Made by a program: the position numbers and the translations under genes. A DNA stretch of 64,000 bases from Gemmatimonadales bacterium (lineage in GTDB: Bacteria > Gemmatimonadota > Gemmatimonadetes > Gemmatimonadales > GWC2-71-9), in NCBI GenBank assembly GCA_019637315.1, contig JAHBVU010000006.1, forward strand, positions 124,001-188,000, given 5' to 3'. Shown piece after piece: positions 8,795-19,400 of this stretch (position 1 is the first letter of the stretch; each line of letters begins with the position of its first letter). Under the pieces are notes generated by a model. That model did not search any database. It was not told the DNA's origin and worked only from the letters and a program-made list of their open reading frames with translations.

Positions 8795-10666
8795 CTACCA
8801 TGCGATGCCGTAATCCTCGCCGTCGTGGCTGGAACCGCCCCAAAAACTGCCGTGCTTCCAGTCGAAGAAGATCGCGTTGATGGGACCCGAGGTGCGCGGC
8901 GCGAAGTTCAGGTTGTACCCCATCTTCTGCAGGTCCGCCCGCACCCAACCGGGCACCGCATCATTCAGCGTGATCCGGCCCGGCCGCGACTCATGCGAAC
9001 CGAACGAGCTCCGCATCTGGTAGCTCGCAATGTTGGCCGCCTCAGCTGCCTGCTGCACGTTCATTCCGAACTCGACCATGTTGAGGAAGAACTGAAGCAG
9101 GTTCTGATCCTGGGTGTCGCCCCCCTGCACCGCGAATGAGACGAAGGGACGCCCCTCCTTGAGCGCCAGGGTGGGCGTGAGGGTGACCCGCGGGCGACGA
9201 CCCGGCTCGATCACATTGAAGGGGCTCTCCTCCGGATCGAACACGAAGCTCTGAGCCCGCTGACTCAGCCCAATACCCGTCTTCCCGGCAATGACCGCCG
9301 GAATCCAGCCGCCGCTCGGCGTAATCGAGACGACCCAGCCCTTCGCATCCGCAGCCTGGATCGACGTCGTTCCGGCCCGGAAGGCCTCATCGTACGTCAT
9401 CTGAGCCAGCCCGCTCGAGCCACTCTGGTCCGTGCTGGCCGGCGGCGTCTTGGGCTTGGGAGGCCACCGGGAAAGAATCGAGGTGAACGGGTTGCTGCCC
9501 CCCTGGAAGGGATAGGGGTCGCCCGGCTTGATGGTCGAGTCGTTCCGCTCCCAGTTGATGGTGCCGAAGCGCTGCTTGGCGTAGTCCTTCGAGAGCAGCC
9601 CCTTGATCGGCGGGCGCGGGTCGAACGACGGATCGCCGTAGTAGAAATCCCGATCCGCGAACGCCAGGCTCATCGCCTGATAGATGGTGTGGATGTACCG
9701 CGTCGAGTTATACCCCATCGACTTGACGTCGACGTTCTCGAGAATATTGAGCGCCTGGAGCAGGGCCGGCCCTTGCTGCCACTCCTGCAGCTTGTAGACG
9801 TCAATGCCCTTGTACGACACGGACAGCGGTTCCTCGATCTTGACCTTCCAGTTGGCCAGATCCTGGGTCGTAATCAGGCCACCCTGTTCCTGAGTGCTCC
9901 GCGCGATCTCGGCCGCGATGTCTCCCTTGTAGAAGCGGTCGTATGCTGCGTAGATCGCCTCTTTACGGCTCCTGCCCCGCTTGAGGGCCTGCTGCTCCGC
10001 TTCGACCAGTTTCCGGAGGGTCGCGGCCAGGTCAGGCTGGCGGAAGATCTGACCGGCATTGGGACCTTTGCCATCGTTGATCAGAAACACGGCCTTCGAG
10101 TAGGGCCACTGCTCCAGCATCTTGGTCCGGCTCTCGATGCTGGCCACCGTCTGCGCCTCGATCGGATACCCGTCTGCCATCTCGATCGCGGGTGCCAGCA
10201 CGTCTTTGAGGCTCATGGTGCCATACTCGGCCAGCATGGTGATGATTCCGCCCGGTGTCCCGGGCGTCACCGCGGCGAGCGGTCCGAACTCTGGCGGGTA
10301 GTTCTGATGCCCCTTGCTGCGATAGAAGTCGACCGTCGCACCGGTGGGCGCCACGCCGAGGGCGTTGATGCCGATGACCTTCTTGAGCTCGGGGTGGTAG
10401 ATCAGAGCCTGCGTCTCACCGCCCCAGCTCAGCACGTCCCACATGGTGGAGACCGCCGCAAGCATGGCGCAGGCGGCGTCGACCGCATTGCCACCCCGCT
10501 GAAAAATCATGGCGCCGGCCGTTGCCCCAAGAGGCTTGCCGGTAATGGCAACCCAGTGACGACCGTGCAGAACCGGTTTGACGGTTCGCTGAGCAGAAGC
10601 AGGGACTAGCGGGACCAGCGCCAGCAGCAGAGCGAGGGGCGCCGCGCGACGAGCGAAACGGGACAC
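8795..10666 (-). CDS. ggt: Gamma-glutamyltransferase family protein, exported
   Basis: A 623-residue Ntn hydrolase of the gamma-glutamyltranspeptidase family, made as a proenzyme that cleaves itself before a threonine. Seen: signal peptide ending PASAQ (about 1-26), GGNAVDAACAM at 58-68, the large-subunit helix region, and the cleavage site AGTTSIQAAD with Thr433 as expected nucleophile. The third position of the usual TTH motif is Ser here. A second glycine motif, SGGW, follows. The role would be periplasmic hydrolysis or transfer of gamma-glutamyl groups (glutathione, gamma-Glu peptides), releasing amino acids. It has its own strong terminator. The next upstream gene on the strand is an exported amidohydrolase, consistent with amino-acid scavenging. 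Confidence 0.88.
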   Translation of the reverse strand: MSRFARRAAPLALLLALVPLVPASAQRTVKPVLHGRHWVAITGKPLGATAGAMIFQRGGNAVDAACAMLAAVSTMWDVLSWGGETQALIYHPELKKVIGINALGVAPTGATVDFYRSKGHQNYPPEFGPLAAVTPGTPGGIITMLAEYGTMSLKDVLAPAIEMADGYPIEAQTVASIESRTKMLEQWPYSKAVFLINDGKGPNAGQIFRQPDLAATLRKLVEAEQQALKRGRSRKEAIYAAYDRFYKGDIAAEIARSTQEQGGLITTQDLANWKVKIEEPLSVSYKGIDVYKLQEWQQGPALLQALNILENVDVKSMGYNSTRYIHTIYQAMSLAFADRDFYYGDPSFDPRPPIKGLLSKDYAKQRFGTINWERNDSTIKPGDPYPFQGGSNPFTSILSRWPPKPKTPPASTDQSGSSGLAQMTYDEAFRAGTTSIQAADAKGWVVSITPSGGWIPAVIAGKTGIGLSQRAQSFVFDPEESPFNVIEPGRRPRVTLTPTLALKEGRPFVSFAVQGGDTQDQNLLQFFLNMVEFGMNVQQAAEAANIASYQMRSSFGSHESRPGRITLNDAVPGWVRADLQKMGYNLNFAPRTSGPINAIFFDWKHGSFWGGSSHDGEDYGIAW

Positions 10667-10805
10667 GGAAACCTCAGATGCAGGAGAATCCGAAAGATAC
10701 CCCCTTTCCCAGCCCCCGGCAGCTTAGGCCGATCCCAGGTAGTGAGCGCTCGCCTCCCTCTGCGCGATGCATTGAACCCAAGACCCGATCCCGTACGTCG
10801 GGACT

Positions 10806-12794
10806 CTAGCGCTTGGACGTGACGCCGATCTGCCGGTGCAAATCCGCCACCGTGTAGTGCCGCCCCGCCCGGATCACCTGCTCCACCCGGCGGAGATCCG
10901 TGATCCGCTCGGCGGGCCGCCCGGCCACGATTGCGATGTCCGCGATCTTACCGACCTCGATGCTGCCGTAGTCGCGATCCTCCTTCATGACCCGGGCAGA
11001 AACCAGCGTGGCAATCTGCAGGACGTTGGCCGCCGGAATCCCAGCCCGCTCGTAGATCTCGAGCTCGCCATGCAGCGAAAACCCGGCAAGGTTGTCGGTA
11101 CCGGGCACCAGCGTTACCCCACCGTCGAAGAGTCGCTTGAGAATCGCCCGATAGGTGGCACTCGCCGCCTGGGCGCGCCCGACCTCCTCCGGCGACCCGC
11201 CACCCCCTGCACGGTAGCTGCGTTGCAGCACGGGTGGCAACCAGTCGATCGTCGGGCCGAAGACGGGATCGTTGCCATCCGGCAGCAGTCGGGACCGATC
11301 CTGCCAGAGATTGAAGGTGCCATCCACCACGGTGCCGCGATTCCTGAGCAGATCGATCAACCGAGTCATCTCGACTGAGTTCGCATCGAAGGTCGGTGCG
11401 ACGGCTGCTGCCACCTGGGAATACGCACGCATCGAGGGAACGTAGAGCGAATCCTGGTAGAAGGTAGAGATCAGACTCGCCGCGTGCTGGACTTCATCGT
11501 AGCCGAGCGCAACGGCCGCCGGCACCGAAAGCCCTCGAGGAATATGGCCCGACAACCGTATGCCGCGACGCTTGGCTTCCTGCGCAATCGCTGGCAGCAG
11601 GTCGGGATGAATCAGATTATACAGCTTGATCTGGCGGTACCCGGCCGAGTCGTAGCGGGCAATCCAGGTCCGGGCTTCCTCGACCGAGCCGGCCAGCGCG
11701 TCGGACGGGCCGGCCCAGTGCCCGGGACCTTCCAGAAAGCCTGCCAGCAGAATCCGCGCACCAAGCAAAGACCCTGCCTCGGTCCTGGCCCGCTGATCGA
11801 CCGCGATACCGAAATCGGCCGCAACATCACGCACCGTGGTGATTCCCGCTGCGAGGTGCAGCAACCCATTGCTTTCGCTGCCCAGCATCAGGTGTGTGTG
11901 CATGTCCCAGAGCCCCGGAATCACCGTCTTTCCGGTTGCATCGATCACCCGCGCGCCGGCCGGAACCCGGATCGAGTCGGCCGGTCCTACGGCGGTGATG
12001 CGATCATGCTCGACGACTACCGTCGTGCGCGGACGCATCAGGCCACGTTCCGCATCGAAAACATCACCATTCCGGATCACGAGCGCGTTCGACGCCGCCG
12101 GCGCCAGCCGCGCCGCAACCGCCTGAGACTGCCGGGCCCGCCAGGCTTTCTCGACGGCCCGCAAGGCCGGTAACACGGGTACGGCCTCGACCGGCACGGT
12201 AATGAACCAGGCGGCGTCGCTCGCGAAGAATCGGTTCCCCTCGTCGAGCCAGACAGCGGCATCGTCGAACCCGAGACCACGAATCGCGGCAAGCCGAACC
12301 CGAGCGCTCCGCGCGCCGAGGCGGACTACCGTATCAGCCACGATCTCGACAGAAGCCGTACCGACCGGGAGCAGCCGGGCAGACCGATTCGGCTGCCTGA
12401 GCAGATGCGCCGCGAGCAGGGCTCGATCGTACGGAGTCCCACCCCTCGGCAGATAGAAAGCACCCGCTTCCGCCCGCGCCCGGGCGTTTTCACCGCCCCC
12501 GCTCCAGCGCGCCTCGCCGCCGCTCAGCTCAAACCGCTCGGCGACACTGACTGGCTGGGCTGCGGCACTCAGGCCCGCCGCTTCCCGCAGCAGCAACGTG
12601 CCGTCGGACCCAAACCGATAGCGCACCTGCACCCGCGGGCCCCGCTGCCGATCCTGGTAGACGAAACGCACCGCGGCCGAATCGCCGCCGGTGACGACGA
12701 CCATCTCGCCGGCCGGACGCCCATGATTCAGGACAACGTAGCGAGCGGTGTCAGGCGCCAGAGCCAGAGCAAATGCGAATAGAGTGGTCAGCAT
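10806..12794 (-). CDS. Exported metal-dependent amidohydrolase
   Basis: A 662-residue protein. An N-terminal signal-like segment (MLTTLFAFALALA) leads into about 210 residues of beta-rich sequence without a clear family. The amidohydrolase part follows: VIDATGKTVIPGLWDMHTHLM (the HxH metal site), AGITTVRD, a Lys in RQIKLYN (candidate carbamylated lysine), His in LSGHIPRG and VQHAA, and the catalytic Asp in VPGTDN. Such enzymes resemble imidazolonepropionase, prolidase or Xaa-Pro dipeptidase-like amidohydrolases; here the substrate is not predictable. The start lies 31 bp after the xth stop on the same strand, so it could be the distal gene of a ligD-xth transcript, though functions differ. 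Confidence 0.85.
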   Translation of the reverse strand: MLTTLFAFALALAPDTARYVVLNHGRPAGEMVVVTGGDSAAVRFVYQDRQRGPRVQVRYRFGSDGTLLLREAAGLSAAAQPVSVAERFELSGGEARWSGGGENARARAEAGAFYLPRGGTPYDRALLAAHLLRQPNRSARLLPVGTASVEIVADTVVRLGARSARVRLAAIRGLGFDDAAVWLDEGNRFFASDAAWFITVPVEAVPVLPALRAVEKAWRARQSQAVAARLAPAASNALVIRNGDVFDAERGLMRPRTTVVVEHDRITAVGPADSIRVPAGARVIDATGKTVIPGLWDMHTHLMLGSESNGLLHLAAGITTVRDVAADFGIAVDQRARTEAGSLLGARILLAGFLEGPGHWAGPSDALAGSVEEARTWIARYDSAGYRQIKLYNLIHPDLLPAIAQEAKRRGIRLSGHIPRGLSVPAAVALGYDEVQHAASLISTFYQDSLYVPSMRAYSQVAAAVAPTFDANSVEMTRLIDLLRNRGTVVDGTFNLWQDRSRLLPDGNDPVFGPTIDWLPPVLQRSYRAGGGGSPEEVGRAQAASATYRAILKRLFDGGVTLVPGTDNLAGFSLHGELEIYERAGIPAANVLQIATLVSARVMKEDRDYGSIEVGKIADIAIVAGRPAERITDLRRVEQVIRAGRHYTVADLHRQIGVTSKR

Positions 12795-12824
12795 GGGCAG
12801 TCGTTGAATGAGTGTCTGTGATGC

Positions 12825-13601
12825 TCAGCCGGCAGAGTCAGTCTCGATCAGGACGGGGGCATGATCGGAGGGCAGCTTCCCCTTGCGCTCGTCCCGATCG
12901 ACCCAGGCCCGGCGGGTTCTCTCGGCAGCCGACGGAGTCGCAAAGATGTGGTCGATCCGAAGACCGTTCCCCTTGGGAAACGCCAGCAGCCGATAGTCCC
13001 ACCAGGTGTACGGTCCCGGACCCGGATCGTGCAGACGCATCGTGTCGATCAAGCCCCAGTCACTGAGAGTCTTCAACGCCAGCCGCGCATCGTCGTGGCA
13101 GAGCACGCTGGCACGCCATTCCTCCGGTCGCGCAACGTCGCGTTCATCCGGCGCCACGTTGTAATCGCCACAGAGGAGCAGCTCGTCCGTCGGGCGATAC
13201 GTCGCGGCCAGATGGTCCCGAAGCCTTGCGATCCAGGCCAGCTTGTACAGCCACTTGTCGCTGCCAACCGTCTGCCCGTTCGGGAAGTATGCGGAGATGA
13301 TCCGCACCCCTTGAACGGTAGCCGAGATCAGTCGAGCCTGCGGGTCGTCGGTCCCAGGGCCCATGCCCATCGTCACATCGGCAAGCGGGTGCCGACTCAG
13401 GATCGCCACGCCGTTGTAGGTGCGCTGGCCGTGGAACACCGAGTTGTAGCCCTCGGCGGCCAGCACCTCGATTGGAAAATCGTCGTCCGGCACTTTGAGT
13501 TCCTGAAGACAGACGATGTCGGGCCCGGTCCGCCGAAGCCAGGCCACGAGGCGATCGAGCCGGGCTCGGATCGAATTGACATTCCAGGTCGCGATCAGCA
13601 T
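12825..13601 (-). CDS. xth: Exodeoxyribonuclease III (AP endonuclease)
   Basis: A 258-residue member of the exonuclease III/APE family, which nicks DNA 5' to abasic sites and cleans 3' ends in base-excision repair. Motifs seen in order: WNVNSIRAR, the metal-binding Glu in CLQELKV, AILSRHP, FPNG, LCGDYNVAPDERDV (catalytic Asp and Asn), and the C-terminal RIDHIFATP and SDHAPV (catalytic Asp-His). Length is normal. It starts 39 bp after the LigD stop on the same strand. A ligD-xth operon makes sense because AP endonuclease can prepare blocked 3' ends for end joining. Confidence 0.95.
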   Translation of the reverse strand: MLIATWNVNSIRARLDRLVAWLRRTGPDIVCLQELKVPDDDFPIEVLAAEGYNSVFHGQRTYNGVAILSRHPLADVTMGMGPGTDDPQARLISATVQGVRIISAYFPNGQTVGSDKWLYKLAWIARLRDHLAATYRPTDELLLCGDYNVAPDERDVARPEEWRASVLCHDDARLALKTLSDWGLIDTMRLHDPGPGPYTWWDYRLLAFPKGNGLRIDHIFATPSAAERTRRAWVDRDERKGKLPSDHAPVLIETDSAG

Positions 13602-13640
13602 CGCGACAATCTAGCGAGGTCGCAATCTGTTGTGCCCGTT

Positions 13641-16250
13641 TCAACCGGCGCCGAGTTGCAGTGCCAGCCGCTCGAGCACCTTGGAAAGGTCGGGTCGCTG
13701 ATCGAGGACCGGACGCACCGGGTCGTAGCCCAGCGTCTCCATTCGTGCCACCGCAGTCTTGATCGTGAAGGTCCGACGCCGCGCCTCCAGGTCATCGTTG
13801 ACTTCGTCCCACTCGAGCGGCATCGAAACCGTCGCACCGGGAAGAGGGCGGACGCTGTAAGGTGCCACGATCAGTTGTCCCCGGCGGTTCTGGAGATAGT
13901 CGAGATAGACTTTGTCACCCCGTTTGGTAACCTGGCGAACGATCGTCGAGGTATCACGATGCTCGCGCGCCACCAGCCGGGACAAGAGCTCACCCAGGGT
14001 GCGCGACTGCTCATAGGTGAGCTGACGACCCAGCGGAACCAGGATGTGGAGGCCGGTCTTACCCGTCGTCTTGACGTAACTCGGCAGCCCGGCGTCGGTG
14101 CAGATTCGATAGAGCGTTCGCGCAATCGCCACAACCTCGAGAAACGGCGCTTCCTTCGGATCGAGATCGATCACACACCAGTCCGGCTGTTCCAGCGAGG
14201 CAACCCGGCTGGCCCAGATATGCAGCGGAATGGCTGCGGAATTGGCGAGGTAGAGCAGCGTCTCCTCGTCATTGGCCACGAAGTAGCGCACATCACGCTG
14301 GGTATCTTCGCTCCAGATCGGCACGGTCTGAATCCAGGCCGGCGCAAACTCCGGTGCGTCTTTCTGATAGAACGACTTTCCCGCAATCCCGTCAGGATAC
14401 CGTGTCAGCACGACGGGCCGATCCTTGAGGTAGGGCAAGAGCCACGGTGCAATGGCCCGGTAGTAGTCGACCAGGTCGCCTTTGGTGTATCCCTCCTCCG
14501 GCCAGAAGATTTTTTTCAGATTCGAGAAGGCGACCGTCTTGGCAACCGGCGCCTCCTTGATCTCGTCCGAGGCGGCCTGCACCGGATCGGTCGCTTCCTC
14601 CGGGGGTGCACTCGACCAACCCTGCCGATCGCACTGCTCGGGCGTCTTGTCGTTGCGCATCCGCAGAAACGCGGGGTGCCGGAGCAAGCCATCCGGCGTC
14701 CATTCCCGGTACCGCACCTCTGCCACCAACCGTGGCTCCACCCACGTCGTTGTTTTCGTGCCAGGTATCTCATCGGCGGCGAGCGGAACCGCGCCCGGTA
14801 GAGCAACCGGACCGAGGCAGGCGGGGGTCGCGCGAATCAGCGGCACCAGCTCGGCGTGGTATTCTGCCAGCTGCGCTTCGGAGAACCCCGTCCCCGCCCG
14901 ACCGGCATAGACGAGCTGTCCGTCGACCCGATCCGCCAGCTGCAGAGCACCGAACCCACCGCGCGATCCATTGGGGGCGGTAAAGCCGACAACCACGAAG
15001 TCGCCGGTCTGCTCGGCCTTGATCTTCCGCCAGGCCGAGGTGCGCCCTGCCCGGTAGGGCGCGTCAGCCTTCTTGGCAATGATGCCCTCGACCCCCAACG
15101 TCGGCACCTGGGCAAGCACCGCATCGCCCTCGCGCTCGATGTGATCGAGGTACCGGATCGGACCGAGCGGCGGCAGGATCATCCGAAGCAGGCGCTTCCG
15201 CTCCAGCAGCGGCAGCGGGCGCAGGTCGAAGTCCTCGAAACCGAGCAGGTCGAAGGCGTAATAGGTTGCCGGCAGCTCGACCTCTGCCCGACGTACGTCG
15301 AGCGGCCGGCTGAGCAACCCACGGCGCTGCAGCAGCGCAAAGCTGGGACGCCCTTTGCCATCGAGCACCACGACCTCACCGTCGAGAACGACGTGGCTCA
15401 GGGGCAGGGCTCGAACGGCGCGAGCCACTTCGGGAAATGTCGCGGTGTAGTCACCACCGCTCCTGGTGCGCAGAATGGACTCGCCTCCCCGATGGCAGGC
15501 AATCAGCCGATACCCATCCAGCTTGAGTTCGAAGAGCCAGCCGTCTTTGGTGAAGGCGTCGTCCGCCGGTTCGGCCAGCATCACGCCGACCGTATCATCC
15601 ACCACACCGCGCGGCGCATCGAGGCGAAGCAGTTCGTTGCGCAGCACGTCGGCCGGGGTCCGTCCAGCCATCCAGTCTTCGACCGTGAGTCCTGACAGGA
15701 CCGATTCCTGAGGAAAGTCCTCCCCCGGGTCCTTGACCCAGGCGTCCCGCTCCTTGATGAGCAGCCAGTCACGCTCGCTCTTCTTGATTTTGACGAGCGT
15801 CCAGCGCCCGCGCAGCTTGTAGCCCCGGAACTCGAACAGCAGCTTGCCCTTTTCCATTCCGGCCCGCGGGTCTTCGAGCGGCACCCATTCGCCGCGATCC
15901 CACACGATCACGGCGCCGGCGCCGTAGTTCCCCTCGGGAATCATGCCCTCGAAATCACCATACTCGAGCGGATGGTCTTCCACCCGCACCGCGAGGCGCT
16001 TGTCGGAGAGGCTGTACGAGGGGCCGCGAGGAACCGCCCACGATTTGAGTACCCCGTCCATCTCGAAGCGAAAATCGAAATGGGTCTGCCGCGCGGCGTG
16101 CTTGTGCACCACGAACAGGCCGCCGGCCTTGGCGCGGGCCGGAACCGCGGCGCCGCCAAACGGTTCCGGCGTGCGATCGGCCGAGCGTTTGGCCCGGTAT
16201 GCGGCCAGCTGCTCAGCGGGCGAAGGTGAGGACTGGTCGTCGTCGGCCAT
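13641..16250 (-). CDS. ligD: Multidomain NHEJ DNA ligase LigD (PE-LIG-POL)
   Basis: The 869-residue protein contains all three LigD modules. The phosphoesterase lies at about 40-195: His51, His57, Asp59, Arg61 and His93 match the spacing of the Pseudomonas enzyme's metal and phosphate ligands. The ATP-dependent ligase lies at about 220-550: motif I KLDGYR with Lys243 as adenylation site, LDGEVVVLD, VEGIIAKK. The archaeo-eukaryotic primase-like polymerase lies at about 575-869: the metal pair Asp695/Asp697 in VIDLDP and TTGKTGLHI. The order PE-LIG-POL is that of Pseudomonas rather than mycobacteria. It joins double-strand breaks with Ku, whose gene lies 4.7 kb away in the opposite direction beyond a SusC/SusD pair. 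It is followed by xth. Confidence 0.96.
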   Translation of the reverse strand: MADDDQSSPSPAEQLAAYRAKRSADRTPEPFGGAAVPARAKAGGLFVVHKHAARQTHFDFRFEMDGVLKSWAVPRGPSYSLSDKRLAVRVEDHPLEYGDFEGMIPEGNYGAGAVIVWDRGEWVPLEDPRAGMEKGKLLFEFRGYKLRGRWTLVKIKKSERDWLLIKERDAWVKDPGEDFPQESVLSGLTVEDWMAGRTPADVLRNELLRLDAPRGVVDDTVGVMLAEPADDAFTKDGWLFELKLDGYRLIACHRGGESILRTRSGGDYTATFPEVARAVRALPLSHVVLDGEVVVLDGKGRPSFALLQRRGLLSRPLDVRRAEVELPATYYAFDLLGFEDFDLRPLPLLERKRLLRMILPPLGPIRYLDHIEREGDAVLAQVPTLGVEGIIAKKADAPYRAGRTSAWRKIKAEQTGDFVVVGFTAPNGSRGGFGALQLADRVDGQLVYAGRAGTGFSEAQLAEYHAELVPLIRATPACLGPVALPGAVPLAADEIPGTKTTTWVEPRLVAEVRYREWTPDGLLRHPAFLRMRNDKTPEQCDRQGWSSAPPEEATDPVQAASDEIKEAPVAKTVAFSNLKKIFWPEEGYTKGDLVDYYRAIAPWLLPYLKDRPVVLTRYPDGIAGKSFYQKDAPEFAPAWIQTVPIWSEDTQRDVRYFVANDEETLLYLANSAAIPLHIWASRVASLEQPDWCVIDLDPKEAPFLEVVAIARTLYRICTDAGLPSYVKTTGKTGLHILVPLGRQLTYEQSRTLGELLSRLVAREHRDTSTIVRQVTKRGDKVYLDYLQNRRGQLIVAPYSVRPLPGATVSMPLEWDEVNDDLEARRRTFTIKTAVARMETLGYDPVRPVLDQRPDLSKVLERLALQLGAG

Positions 16251-16435
16251 AGGCGAAATATAGGGCCCGGCCGGGCGCCGCGGCCGCGGCCGAGCACTCG
16301 GCTCGGCACGTGACTAACCGACCAGTGCAGAAGGGTCGGCAACACCCCCCTCTTGCGCTTTTCAGTTCTGTGTGCAGTGTTGTGTACAGTTCCGAATCCC
16401 AATCCAGCAGTTCGCCCAACCCTCGCGGAGGACCC

Positions 16436-19400
16436 ATGGTCCATCCATTCGTGTGGGCAGTCCGGCGTACCTCGTCCCTCTTCCTGGGCGCGGCCTTTGG
16501 CCTCGCCACGGTGGGGGCTTTTGGTGCGCCGGTCCATGCCCAAGCTGGCACTGTCTCAGGTACTGTCGTTGACTCGAAGAGCGGACGACCACTGGCAGAC
16601 GCCCGGGTCGCTGTCGACGGAGGGGGGCAGGTCGCGCGGACTGGCGTCCGCGGCGACTTCCGGCTGACCGGGTTGAGCGGTACGACCGCTCGGCTCCGGA
16701 TCACCCGCATCGGCTACCAGGCTACCAACGCCGACGCTCCGGTTGGGGGGGCACCGATCGAGGTCCAACTCACCGAGATGGTGGTGAAGCTGGATGAGGT
16801 CATCGTTACCGGGACCGCTGGCGAAGCGCAGAAGCGGTCCCTGGGCAACGTGGTGGGCAGCATCGACGTGGCCAATACCCTGGCCTTAGCCGGCCCGCCC
16901 GCCAAGCTCCAGGACATGATGTCGGTCAACGTGCCCGGCGTGAGAGTCATCCGCGCCAGCGGGGCGGTCGGAAGCGGCGGGGTAACCCGGATTCGAGGCT
17001 CAGGCAGCCTGAGTCTTTCGAACGAGCCGCTGGTCTATGTCGACGGCGTCCGCGTCAGCAACCAGGCGGCCGCCAGAAGCCTCGCCTTCAACGGCCAGGA
17101 GGCGCCATCTCGAATCAATGACATCAACCCCGAAGAGATCGAGTCGATCGAGGTCCTGAAAGGGCCCTCGGCAGCAACGATCTATGGCACCGAGGCCTCG
17201 AACGGGGTGATCCAGATCATTACCAAGCGAGGCAAAGCGGGGCGGCCCACCTTCGAAGTCCGGGCCGATGCCGGTGCCGCCTGGCTGGCGAATCCCGAGG
17301 GCCGTTACCCGTCCAACTACTACTACTCCCGGGCCGGGACGGTGGAAGAATTCAACGTCCTGAACTGGCGTCGGGAGAACGGCTATCCTGCCATCTTCCG
17401 AACCGGCAGTCCGGTTGGCTTCGGCGCCAGCTTGAGCGGCGGCACCGACCAGCTGCGCTACTTCTTCTCGAGTGACTTCAACCGGGACGAAGGCCCGGTC
17501 GACTACAACTGGCAGAACAAGTACTCGGCCCGAGCCAACCTGACCTACTCCGCGCCGAACGACAAGTTCAAAGTCGACCTGAGCCTGGGCGCTATCCGTT
17601 CCCGGCTCCGCGGTGCCTCAGGCTTTCAGCCGATCACGACCTCGATCATCTGGGCCTGCAACTTCCCGGGCTGCGAACCCGACCCGGCCAGCCCGAACAA
17701 TACCGGCTGGAACGACGGGGGCGGCGGCTTCCAGTTCTACCGGCCCGAAGACTACGACGAAGTGCAGGGACTCGACAACGTGGACCGGACCACGTTCTCG
17801 CTCCAGCTCAACCACCGGCCGTTCAGCTGGCTCCGGCACCGGCTGACCCTGGGCCCCGACTTCGTCAACAACAAGTCGTCGCTGCTGGTAGAGCAGCACC
17901 CCACTGCACGGCGCCCGTTCTTCACGGCGAGCAACGGAGAGCGAAGTGTGCTCCAGAACCGCTCCACCTTCCTGACCCTGGATTACGGCGCCTCGGCCGA
18001 CGTAACCCTCGGCAAGCTCGTGGCAACGACCTCGGCAGGTGTGCAGTACTACTACAAGCAGTTCGATATCGTGTCGGGTTCGGGCACCAACTTCGCGATC
18101 CCCGGCCCGTCCGACATCAGCGGCGGCTCGACGATCACGGCCGAGGAGCAGTTCCTGGAGAACAAGACGTTCGGAGCCTATGTACAGGAGCAGTTGGCCT
18201 TCAACAACCGGTTCTTCTTCACGGCCGCTGTCCGGGGCGACGACAACAGCGCCTTCGGCGAGAACTTCAATGCCGTGTACTATCCGAAGTTCAGCGTCTC
18301 GTGGGTGTTGTCGGAAGAGCCGTTCCTTGCCAACAGCGGGCTATTCTCTCAACTCAAAGTCCGCGGAGCGTGGGGCAAGGCGGGGCAGCAGCCCGACGTC
18401 TTCTCCGCGATTCAGACCTACGCTCCGGCGCTGGGCACGGGCGGACAGGGCGGTGTGACTCCGCAGAACTTCGGCAACCCGGACCTCAAGCCTGAAATCG
18501 GGCAGGAAACCGAGTTCGGATTCGACGCCGGATTCTTCAACCAGCGTCTGGGCATCGAGTTCACCTACTACGACAAGAAGGTCAAGGACGCGATTCTCTC
18601 GCTGCCGCTCCGGCCGTCGCGCGGATTCCCCGGCAGCCAGTTCCTCAACATCGGCGAGACCCGCAACAAGGGCATCGAGCTGGCCGTGGACGGGACCGTG
18701 CTCAACTCTCGAAATGTTGGGCTCGACCTCCGGGCGACCTTCGCCACCAACGACAGCAAGATCACGGATATGGGCGGCACTCCGCCCGCATTCGTGGGCA
18801 GCGGCTTCATCCAGCAGTGGAACGTGGAGGGCTTCGCCCCATCGTCGTACTTCTTCAAGCGGGTGGTGAGCTCGAATATCCAACCCCTCAACATCGGGAT
18901 CCCGCTTCCGGTGGGATTCGACCCGATGTGCGAGGGCGGAACCGAGCTGGGAGAGGGCGACGGATCAGTGGTTCCCTGCGCCAATGCGCCACGTCTCTTC
19001 CACGGTCGCCCAACCCCATCGTGGAACGGCAGTGTCAGCGCGAACGTCCGACTCGGTCAGCGGCTCAGGCTGCTGGGCATGGTCGACTATCTGGGCGGCA
19101 ACCATGCCCTGGTCGGCGACGTCGCCGCGATCCACGCCTTCTTCCTGAGTTCGGAAGCGGTGCTCAAAGGGACCAGTGAAATCGTCTCGGGCTACCTGGG
19201 TACACAGTTCCTGCTTGGCGACCCGAACAGCGTCGGTGTGCTGGGCATGATGAAGGGCGGGTTCGCCAAGCTGCGCATCCTATCCGCCACCTACGACCTG
19301 CCTCCCAGCGTGAACCGGTGGCTGGGCGCTTCGCGGGGCGCCATCACCGTCTCGGGTGAAAACCTGCTGACACTTTGGCGGGCCCAGAGCGAAGTCTTCG

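Noticed and set aside
10806-12794. Assigning the amidohydrolase as imidazolonepropionase (hutI)
   Set aside because: It is exported, much longer than HutI, and no hut genes are present.
12861-14801. A 646-codon open frame on the plus strand opposite ligD and xth
   Set aside because: It is antisense to two well-supported genes, shows no known domain, and its composition is that of a GC-rich shadow frame.
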